64,000 nucleotides of DNA from Budorcas taxicolor (lineage: Eukaryota > Chordata > Mammalia > Artiodactyla > Bovidae). Made by a program: the position numbers and the translations under genes. The notes under the pieces are model-generated. The model saw only the letters and a program-made list of their open reading frames with translations, had not been told where the DNA came from and made no database searches. The DNA is taken from the NCBI RefSeq assembly GCF_023091745.1, contig NC_068926.1, forward strand, positions 63,362,001 through 63,426,000. Direction: 5' to 3'. The number at the start of each line of letters is the position of its first letter. The first letter of the stretch is position 1. Of this stretch, positions 50,315 through 61,200 are shown one piece after another.

Positions 50315-52870
50315 TCAGTTCAGTTCAGTTGCTCAGTCGTGTCCGACTCTGAGACCCCCATGGACTGCAGCATGCCAGGCCTCCCTGTCCATTACTAACT
50401 CCTGGAGCTTACTCAAACTCATGTCCACTGAGTCGGTGATGCCATCCAACTATCTCATCTTCTGTCATCCCCTTCTCCAGCCTTCAATCTTTCCCAGCAT
50501 CAGGGTCTTTTCCAAGGAGTCAGTTCTTCGCATCAGGTGGCCAAAGTATTGGAGTTTCAGCTTCAGCATCAGTCCTTCAATGAATATTCAAGACTGATTT
50601 CCTTTAGGATGGACTGGTCTGATCTCCTTGCTGTCCAAGGGACTCCCAAGAGTATTCTCCAGCACCACGATTCAAAAGCATCAATTCCTTGGCACTCAGC
50701 TTTCTTTATAGTCCAACTCTCACATCCATACATGACTACTGGAAAAACCATAGCTTTGACTAGATGGACCTTTGTTGGTAAAGTAATATCACTGCTTTGT
50801 AATATGCTGTCTAGATTGGTCATAACTTTTCTTCCAAGGAGCAAGCATCTTTTAATTTCATGGCTGCAGTCACCATCTGCAGTGATTTTGGAGCCCAAGA
50901 AAAGAAAGTCTGTCACTGTTTCCATTGTTTTCCCATCTATTTGCCATGAAGTGATGGGACCAGATGCCATGATCTTAGTTTTCTGAACGTTGAGTTTTAA
51001 GCCAACTTTTTCACTCTCCTCTTTCACTTTCATCAAGAGGCTCTTTAGTTCTTCGCTTTCTGCCGTAAGTGTGGTGTCATCTGCATATCTAAGGTTATTG
51101 AAATTTCTCCCGGCAATCTTGATTCCTGCTTGTGCTTCATCCAGTCCAACATTTCTCATGATGTACGCTGCATATAAGTTAAATAAGCAGGGTGACAGTG
51201 TACAGCCTTGACGTACTCCTTTCCCGATTTGGAACCAGTCTGTTGTTCCATGTCCTGTTCTGTTGCTTCTTGACCTGCATACAGATTTCTCAGGAGGCAG
51301 GTAGGATGGTCTGGTATTCCCATCTCTTTAAGAATTTTCCAGTTTATTGTGATCCACAGTCAAAGGCTTTGATGTAGTCAATAAAGCAGAAGTAGATGTT
51401 TTTCTGGAACTCTTGCTTTTTCAATGATCCAGCGGATGTTGGCAATTTGATCTCTGGTTCCTCTGCTTTTTCTAAATCCAGTTTGAACATCTGGAAGTTC
51501 ACGGTTCACTTACTATTGAAGCCTGGCTTGGAGAATTTTGAGCATTACTTTGCTAGCATGTGAGACGAGTGCATTTGTGCAGTAGTTTGAGCATTCTTTG
51601 GCATTGCCTTTCTTTGGAATTGGAATGAAAATTGACCTTTTCCAGTTCTGTGGCCACTGCTAAGTTTTCCAAAATTGCTGGCATATTGCGTACAGCACTT
51701 TCACAGCATCATCTTTTAGGATTTGAAATAGTTCAACTGGAATTCCATCACCTCCACTAGCATTGTTCGTAGTGATGCTTCCTAAGGCCCACTTGACTTC
51801 GAATTCCAGGATATCTGGCTCTAGGTGAGTGATCACATCATTGTGGTTATCTGGGTCATGAAGATCTTTTTTGTATAGTTCTTCTGTGTATTCTTGCCAC
51901 CTCTTCTTAATATCTTCTGCTTGTATTAGGTCCATACCATTTCTGTCCTTTATTGTGCCCATCTTTGCATAAATTGTTCCCTTGGTATCTCTAATTTTCT
52001 TGAAGAGATCTCTATAGTCTTTCCCATTATGTTGTTTTCCTCTATTTCTTTGCATTGATCACTGAGGAAGGCTTTCTTCTCTCTCCTTGTTATTCTTTGG
52101 AACTCTGCATTCAGATGGGTATATCTTTTCCTTTTCTCCTTTGCCTTTCGCTTCTCTTCTTTTCACAGCTATCTGTAAGGCCTCCTCAAACAACCATTTT
52201 GCCTTTTTGCATTTTTCTTGAGGATGGTCTTGATCACTGCCTCCTGAATAATGTCACAAACCTCTGTCCATAGTTCTTCAGGCACTCTATCAGCTCTAAT
52301 CCCTTGAATCTATTTGTCACTTCCACTACATAATCATAAGGGATTGGATTTAGGTTATACCTGAATGGCCTAATGGTTTTCCCTACCTTCTTCAATTTAA
52401 GTCTGAATTTGGCCATAAGGAGTTCATGATCTGAGCCAGTCAGCTCCTGGTCTTGTTTTTGCTGACTGTATAGAGCTTCTCCATCTTTGGCTGCAAAGAC
52501 TATAATCCACCTGATTTCGTTATTGACCATCTGGTGATGTCCATGTGTAGAGTCTTCTCTTGTGTTGTTGGAATCTGGTGTTTGCTATGACCAGTGAATT
52601 ATCTTGGCAAAACTCTTATTAGCCTTTGCCCTGCTTCATTCTGTACTCCAAGGCTAAATTTGCCTGTTACTCCAGATATTTCTTGACTTCCTACTTTTGC
52701 ATTCCAGTCCCGTATAGTGAAAAGGACATCTTTTTTGGGTGTGTGTTCTAGACAGTCTTGTAGGTTTTCATAGAACCGTCAGTTTCAGCTTCTTCAGCGC
52801 TACTGGTCAGGGCATAGACTTGGATTACCATGCTATTGCATGGTTTGCCTTGGAAATGAACAGAGATCTG
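50315..52870 (-). mobile_element. BovB LINE, antisense, about 2.55 kb
   Basis: The longest BovB copy in the window. The inverted tail is at 50315; the element runs through RT (frame 50569-51159 keeps LRYADDTTLTAES), the upstream linker (frame 51660-52055, KDLHDPDNHNDV) and into the endonuclease-side region near 52870. Several frameshifts and stops make it inactive. It is more diverged than 20503-22476. Confidence 0.92.
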
Positions 52871-53174
52871 GACATGGGTCTAGCTTGGACTTTAAACTCC
52901 ATCAGTCATGGCACTGGCAGACGATCTCTTTACCACTAGCACCACCTGGGAAGGCCAACTCCATCATTCAGGGCTCCGCAGCCATTTGAAATTGCCATAG
53001 TTCAACTCATCTTCTTTGAGGTCATCTGCGTTTGTGAGGAAACCTTAGTCACACACAACTGAGGACTGGGAGGCGTTCTAATGTTCCAATAACACACGCA
53101 ACAGAAGGGGTCTAGAAAAATGTGGAGAGAGAGAGAAAAAAGACTCGAAAGCATTCAGTGTATCGTACGAGCAC
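52871..53174. other. Short SINE remnant and unassigned sequence
   Basis: 'ctctttaccactagcacc' + 'acctgggaaggcc' at about 52928-52960 is the inverted head of a Bov-tA element. The remainder is unassigned and lies just beyond the ANKRD13A 3' end. Confidence 0.55.
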
Positions 53175-55022
53175 CCTCTAAGGAAGCTGTCTTTATTTGT
53201 ATTTTGAGAGTGAACACATATATGAAGAATGCTGTGATGGTGACACAAGGCTCAGTCCCTTTTTAACTGACTTCCTAGGGAGAAAGTCAAAGACATGGGG
53301 AAGCAGAACAATGGAATGCGAACACAGAAATTACCTCTGTTCACCTCGATGAGTAAACACATGGCCTAAATGCAGCCATTCCCAAGACGCGCCTTTGCTG
53401 GAGGTAAAGGCTAAGTAAACAAAACGCCAGGCTGTGTGTCTAAGACAGATGTGATGCTGCATATACTGGCCTCGTGTGCAGAGAAAGAATTTTGGTCAGA
53501 CCAAGAAGAGAAAGGCAGATGGTCACATGGAATCAAAAGCCCAGTTCTTTGTGACTGGGCACATTTCGCTGGCAACAGTTAACTGTACACACGGCCGTTT
53601 ACTGGAACGGGGGCTTTGGTTTCCCTTCCCATCCCCAAAGCAGCGCAACAGGTAGGCAACGGACGCGGAACAGAGGAGCATGTTGTTAACTGGGGGACTT
53701 CAGTGCAGCCTGTGGGAGTGAATCCATGGGCCGGGCTGGAGTGATGGTGCCCTTGGCCGCATTCCCCAGGGTCCTCTTATGTTGTGTGATGGTTATTTAC
53801 AGGAGGGTTAGACAAAATAGTTAACTACTAAAGGTATCCCAAAAAGGGCCTGAGAAAATCTGGTTAAAATGCATAACCTTGTATTGCTACGGATGGGAGC
53901 AATCGCTTTTATCTCTTTTAAAAATAATAAAAAGATTCTGTTAAAAAATATATTTATCCAGAAAGATGTTGATTTGAACTCTAAAAAGCAACGTGGATTC
54001 ACCATTTTCCCTTTTGAGTACAGAGCCACTGACTTCTGTCTGTAGCTCCTTTGCTCACTTCAAGCCCCCCCTTCCTCTCCAGTGTGCCCAGGGCACGTGG
54101 TGGGGTCTTCCCAGGCCTCTGGGTGGAGACCTCTAATCAGAGAAGGCGTGGAACACACCCCTGCTTTGGTGATCCTTTGGCCAGCCTGCCCACTTCAAGA
54201 ACAAACCTCGGGCTGTCCTAGCTGCTCCTTCAGGGTCAGGATTAGCTGCCTTGGGTTTAGCCTGGAGGATCCTGCTCTCAAAGGAACTGCCTTTATAAAT
54301 TCAAATCAGACCCCTCCTCGACAAGAAGAGGAGTGAGGTGGTTTGAAACTATCAGTAATTTTTAAGGCTAAGGCAACTTCTGTTGTCATCTGTGTATCTT
54401 AATTTGATGCAAATAGTTAACCCTAAATCTAAAATAGATCCTGTACCTATCTCCTCTTCAGCTGGGGTAGGAGGGGTGGAATAAGGTGGCGGTGGCTTAG
54501 GAACAGTGAGGGTGCCCTGGAAACCCTGTACAAAGGTAAAAATTAAAGAGCAGATCGGCACAGGTGGTCCGTTTCTTTGGTGAACTGTAAAGAAGTGTCT
54601 CCTAGGTCCTCATACACCACGCTCTGCAAAGGCTGCTGCTCTCCTCTCTGAAAGCACCCGACTCTGCAAAAACTCATCATCACTCCTTGATAAAAATTAA
54701 TCTACAAACCTTAGGGGAGGGGCAGTGGGAGGAGGGGCTGGGTTTGTATCTAAAGCTGGTAAGTAAAAAACGTGACCTGCAAGCCAACAGAGCTAATGGA
54801 AAGTGACGATGCTCTCCTCCCCTGATGCCTGGAGCGCAGGGGCGGCGGGACCCCAGCCCCTTCACCGGGGAGCGTGGCAGGTAGGCCCAGAGGAGCCCCG
54901 GCACTGCACCTCTGCAGAAAGCAGGGGACAGCTGCCATCTGCTGCACCCGGGTGAGGTGCAGTCCCACGCAGGCGCAGTCCCTCAGCCGGGAGCGCAGAC
55001 AGGGGGCGGGAGGCAGGCGAGC
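53175..55022 (-). other. ANKRD13A 3'UTR
   Basis: About 1.85 kb from the stop codon to the poly(A) signal at 53192-53197, free of young SINEs, in contrast with the BovB-filled sequence immediately beyond. The boundary is inferred from that signal. Confidence 0.55.
53192..53197 (-). terminator. Poly(A) signal of ANKRD13A
   Basis: TTTATT on the plus strand is AATAAA on the minus strand; cleavage would be near 53170-53180. It is the first well-placed signal beyond which repeats begin. Confidence 0.5.
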
Positions 55023-55218
55023 CTATTTCTCAGTGAGTGACAGCTGGAGGACTTGCTGCAGCTCTGCCTCCTCCTCGCGCAGCCTCAGCTCCCGCTCCTC
55101 CAGCTCTTTGGCGGAGAGCTCCATGGCCAGCTGCAGGTCGCTGTCAAAGCGGCTGGTCTCACTGGAGGTGCCGGAGCCCAGGCCTTCGGAGCTGCTGAGG
55201 AGGCTCTCCTGGATGGCC
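55023..55218 (-). CDS. ANKRD13A: ANKRD13A last coding exon (UIM 2 end, UIM 3, UIM 4, stop)
   Basis: 196 nt from acceptor CTAATGCAG to TAG at 55023-55025. Encodes AIQESLLSSSEGLGSG, then ETSRFDSDLQLAMELSAKE and a charged Glu/Arg helix ending LQLSLTEK. The two UIM Ser/Leu/Ala positions are intact. Confidence 0.95.
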
Positions 55219-58200
55219 CTGCATTAGAACCACAGAGGGGAAGAAACAGTCACCCCCACGGGCCAGCAACACCCATGTTTCTCAGCCCGGGACCCAGTGC
55301 CCGCAGTGCCAGGCGCTTCCTGTCCACTCAGTATGCATGAGGCCATCAATCTCACCTAACTGGGGCTGCAGGTACTGGTACACACCTGCCCGAGATTACC
55401 CAGCCTCTAAGGGCAGGGCTAAGAATTGAGCTTGGATCTATTTTAAAGCAAATCCCAACTTCTTCAACAGGTATTTATATGTGCCCAGACTATAGGAAGA
55501 TGCTCCATAAAATGAGTCTTTCCAGTTTAACTCCTCCTCAAACGGATAATCTGGCAACTCCCCAGTGGTCCGGTGGTTAGGACTCCGAGCTTTCATTGCC
55601 AAGGGCGTGGCTTTGATCCCCAGTGGGGGAAATTGTATAAACTTCCCACTAAGGGCAACTTAGCCCTTCTGTGATCGTATTACATTCTTCGCAGAAGATC
55701 AGAACACCTTTACGGGGTGCCTTTCTGCCCATGATACTGGTAGAGGAACAGGTCAGCGATTCTATCACCAGTTCCTGGAAGCTCAGCCACCGCAAGCTTA
55801 GAGCTAATTCAATGAGGAACTACCACAAAGGACGCAGGAGAGCCAACATTTTATCAAGTCTCTCCCACCAGGCCTGCTGCTGCGTGTCCCAGGCACCTGA
55901 ACCAACCTCGGGTTAATCAAGAGTCATGTCAATCACCTCTCATACTGGGCGTCGTAGGCATGTGCCTGGTTGATCCCTCCATTAGAAGCTGGTCCTGAAA
56001 GCTCCTAGGAAAGACAAACAGATGCATGTGAATACCCCTTAGAAGGAATAAAGTGTTATACTGACAGCAAAATGAAAGCAGCAAGAACAAGATTAACAAT
56101 ATTTCAAGTCCATTATCATCGGTGCTGGGTGAAAAACTAACAGGGACTGGGATTATTTTAAAGTAACACCCAAACGTCAGGTAGTATAGGGTCCGCTACC
56201 CTGACTGACGGCTACCAGTTTCTCTTACTTGATATCAAACCAATCTATTTAAAACTACTCAACCTCAGGCAAAGTTTAAATGAACAAAGCAAGACCAGAA
56301 TATGTAACTCATTATTGGTCATCTTTGGCTACTCCTCTTTTCAAAATGTATGGTCAAGGTTGATGTAGCTGTTGGGGGAGAAATAAGCTCACTTAGAATG
56401 GGAAAGCACACTGGATTGATGGTGAGGGTGAGGGGAGGGAGGCCGCTCGGCCACATGCCAGCACTGGGGTCTGGCCCTTGGCCCAGCAGCCTCAGAAAAC
56501 AAAATGGCTCTAAGAATGGGTCCATGGGAGAGGGGGGCTCATGTTACCAAGCTCTGAGACTCCATAAAAAGCAAGAATGTGAAAAACCTCGGCTGGGAGG
56601 ACACTGGAGTGTGGGCACCGTTCTCAAAGCTTAGTGGCTCCATGAAGGCAGGCGCTGAGGCTGCTTCACCATGGAACCTCCCAGCACCTGGCACAAGCCT
56701 GGGACAAGGCAGGCACTGTGCAAACATCTGCTGGATGAATGATGTAAGGAAACCAGTGGATAGCAGGAGCCCAGGACCACACCAAAGGGCAGAAGCACAC
56801 CCCACTCTTGTAGAGCAGGAAGCCACCAAGTCTGGCAGGGAACATCCTGTAAATGCTGCTGACGGGGGCTACGCACATGGTCTTATATAAGAAGCTTTCA
56901 TCAAAGACCAGGGACATAAAATATAATCTAGGTAAATACCACAAATATGCCAAACTTGTCATTTAGAACCAAATACTGAGCCCAAAGGGGAGGGTAAAGC
57001 CTTCCCAGCCCTGCCATTGGTTCTGATACATGTACCTGGCTTCGGCTGGACTCCAGTAAGCTCTGCTGGATGGCAAACTGCATTATCTCGTAGTCTTCAT
57101 CCTGCAGGTGCACGTTTCTGCCGTTGTCTTGAACGTGGTAAGACTCGGGGATTTCAAACACAGACTGATCAACCTCAAAGTTTGTGAGAGGGGAAGCTGA
57201 AACACAGATGGTGACAGTCCAGTGCCTGAGTTAGCAGGATAAATTTCCACTTCAACTTCTATAAAGATTTTTTAAATTGATTAATATCAAGATTTGCTGC
57301 TAGGTGAGAGAGATTTCGAAGAAGAATAACCTCGACAGGGAAAAGTACCAGAATACTGTTTTGTTTTTTTTCCTTTTTTCCTCGACTTTTTTTTTTAGTA
57401 ATATAATGCATAATCACCAAAAAAAAAAACAAAAACAAAACACAAGACTGCAAAATTAAAAGTGAAGATCTGTCTCCCTACACCCCATCTCCTATTTCTA
57501 AATGCCAGAGGTAACTAGTGTTTACTTGTGTGTCCTCTGAGGAATGTGATATGTGTGTGTGTGTGTAGATATACACACAATCACACCAATGTCTTTATCT
57601 TTTCCTTTATTATTATGAAAAATAGTAAACATACAAAAGAGTATATAACACACCTGTAAACTCAAAAGTGATAATAATAAAAACAAAGGCCTGCATATCC
57701 TTCAACTAGCCTAAGACACAGAACATTATTGTACCATAATAAAAAGAAACAGAAAAAAATCCAATTAAGTTTCAATATGTTATAAGTGAGTAAAGTGGAA
57801 AATAAAACTAACAAACAAATCCATTTACAACAGCATCCAACATCTGAATGGAACTGATGGCAAAGGAGCCTGAGGAAATTAGGGGGGGTTAATGGAAATG
57901 TTCTGTATCTTGCCTGTGTGATGGTTACATGGGTTTGTAAACATTTGTCAAAATGCAACAAACTGTCACATTTAAAATGGGAGGATGTGATTACATGTCA
58001 CACCTCAGTAAAGTTGTTTTTTAAAATAGGCTGTCTTTTTAATTCAAGAGGGGTCATATTCATACATTCCTACAAATTTTTTGTTTTACTTAAAACTAAA
58101 AATACACAAAACTAAAATTTTCTTTCATTCAGGACAGAAATCAACTTCATAAAATACTCTTAATTTCAAACTGAATAATCAGTATAATGATTAAATGTAT

Positions 58201-61200
58201 GAATTTTTTTAAAATCACAAAATCCAACTTTTTTTTTTACCTGAATCAGGCTGGGTCCCTTCCACATGTTGAGATACAGTTTCTTCAGCAGTGCTACAGC
58301 CATTAACATTTCCAAATGTAATCCGTGCATTTAAGACATGAAACAAGGGAATTTCTAACAAAATAAAAGCTTTTATAAATAAACCTTATCCAGAAGAATA
58401 ACAGCCACCACTTACTGAGCATTACTATGCTGGTACCATGCTAAGTACTTTCTATAAGTATGACTTCATTTAATCATAACAACCCTTTCCCAATATTCAG
58501 ATAGGAAGACAGATTCAGAGAAGTTAAGCGATTTCTTCTAGATCACAGGAAGTGATCGAGCCAGGATTCAAATGTCATGAATATATACCTATCCAAAATG
58601 TAAATTCTTCACAAGCAATTATGTATTATATGTGGTATCATGCATACTAATTCAAGCCCTAAAACATATTAATGTATCAAAGGATCTTAGTGTCAACTGT
58701 CTTCTTCAAATAGTAAGTCTAATTTGAAGTTTCACTTCAGTAAGGTTTGATCTTAAAACAAGGCATGTGTTCCCTTTTTCTGCCTTTTTCATCTGTCAGC
58801 ATCATCTGTAAACAGCACTGATGGCTGGGGGAAATTCCTAATTTTGATGTGCAAAATGAACTAAGAACCAGGACACTTCTGTAAATCACACTGAACTCGA
58901 GGACAAGTCTGCCCTCTCCCATTAAGTCCCTTGTTGGGCGCTCCTCTGCTTGACTGAATGGTACCTATTTTGACGGGAAATCCGGGCGGGAATTCCAGTT
59001 TGATGAAGTCTCTCAGCCGGGCAAAATGCGCGCTGGTGCGGGCCATCAGGTCAATGATGGGGACTACCTGCTCTACCAGGGACAGCGGGAACTCCTCACA
59101 CATCCACAGCGTTGCTTTAAACCTGCCGGATTGGGTGAGATGAGACTGACTGAGGCCGGCCCCCGAGACGGGAGACTGCGGGATTCCTCTGCAGTAGCCT
59201 AGACAGCTCCCGCTTCCCTATGCCCCAGTCTCCCCAGTTATCTCACATCCCCTGCGTCAGAGCTGGGAAGGGATGAGAGCCACAAAGAACTCGCATCACC
59301 CCGAAATCAGGGCAACTGGGGGCAAACGACCTGCGCCACAAGCCTTAATCGATAGCAAGCAGAGAGTATTCGTAGCGGAGGGAAACCACTTCATTCGATC
59401 AGTTGAGGCTTGTCGGCAGATAAAAACAAAAAAGGAATTCTTATATCCAGTCTATATTCTATTTGGAGAAGGGCTAATAATAAGACAGGAAATTTACTGT
59501 CACCTTTCATCAGATAAAGTGATTTTAATTTTTTGCAGGGGGGCGGTCACTCAGAATGCAGGATCTCAATTCCCCAACCAGGGGAACTTGTGCCCCTGAA
59601 GTGGCAGGGCAAGAAGTCTTATTAACCAAAGGACTGCCAAGGAAATCCCAGTAATTTGAAATTATTTTTCAAGGGAGGGGCTGGAAGAAGAACCATGACA
59701 TGGGAAACAGCGCAACTTCTCAAACAAATAAGAATCTGTGAGTTGAAAATGACCGCTGAGTTCCTCTTACTTTTGCGTCCTAATCGTCAGCTCCTTCGGC
59801 CTTCCGATGTCCCTGTCTTTCAGATCGAACCCTTCGTTGAAGTACTCGTCAGGCGTGATGGCTGTGGGGTTGTGGGCCGTGGCGCACTCTGTCGTGAGGT
59901 CCTGCCGAGCCAGAACTCAGGGGAGTCAGAAATGCCAATGCTGCTGGCAAGTGGAGGTCTATGGCACCCAGCCTCTGAGATGGCTGTGTTAACCAGCTAC
60001 AGAGCAGGAAGTTCTGGTCATTAACTCTTTTCCTTTTTTAATTAAGTTACTGCACAGAACACCTACAAACCTATTACCAAACTACATGGCCAAGCCTAAT
60101 GGATTTCTCCATTTCAAATCATTTCTCCAATCTCCTGCCTTTTTACCTCCTGCTTAGAAAAAGGAAAAAGAAAAGAGATATAGACAGAAATATCTGAAAG
60201 CGTATCTTCAGACTGAACCCAGGGTTCAATCCCTGGGTCAGGAAGATCCCCTGGAGCAGGAAATGGCAACCCACTCCAGTATTCTTGCCTGGAAAATCCC
60301 ATGGATGGAGGAGCCTGGTGGGCTACAGTTCATGGGATCTGAAGATTTGAAGATCAGGGTCCAGCTCTGTCCTTCTCTAGCCTGTGACACTGGAAAGGTC
60401 ACTTCATTTTTCAGACCCTCAGTGACATCCGCGGCAGCAAATTTCACACGGTCATTGGGAGGACTGAGTCAGAAAATGTTTGTTAAGGTGCTCTATTAAA
60501 ATATAAAGTTCCGAATCATTTTTTTTTTCCGGTCCCATTTTTATAGGGAGGTCCTAGTTTAAAACAGATACGGGAGAAAGCACCTGATTTCTGTGATCAC
60601 TATCTGCATCTAAAAATCTTTTATTTTCCAAGACTTACTCATCTTATTCTCTTCTGAAAGAACATCTCCGATTTCAGCTGGGGAGTGCTCTTAAGCTTTT
60701 TCAAATAAAGTGGCCTGCTTAGGATGCAGGAAATGCCACCAGAAGCACAGAAAAGTCATCTCCTGTTAAATCATGCTGGAAATCACACTCTTGACTTACC
60801 CCTTGAGCACCAAACTGGTGTTCCACAGTCCCGAGCAGCGATTCCAGTGGGTTCCTGTCAGCTACAGAGGGGGCAAAGTTTATTTGACTTTACTTATGAT
60901 TACAGAAAGATTCCCATTCTACCTTCACATTTCTCCATCATGCATTAGGAAACCCATCCTCCTGAATAGGCCAATAAAATCATCTCTAATAACCATCAGC
61001 TAACACTCTTTCTGGGGGATCCCCAGGTCACTCAGTGGTAAAGAATCCACCTGCCAATGCAGGAGACCTGGGTTCCATCCCTGGGTCAAAAAGATCCCCT
61101 GGAGGAGGAAATGGCAACCCACTCCAGTATTCTTGCCTGGGAAATACCACAGACAGAGGAGCCTGGGGGGGGGGGGGGGGGGCAACAGTTCATGGGGTTG

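Noticed and set aside
56319..56962. Overlapping open frames of 80-100 codons in an ANKRD13A intron
   Set aside because: Both strands are open by chance between two secure exons; no splice signals or conservation could be seen.
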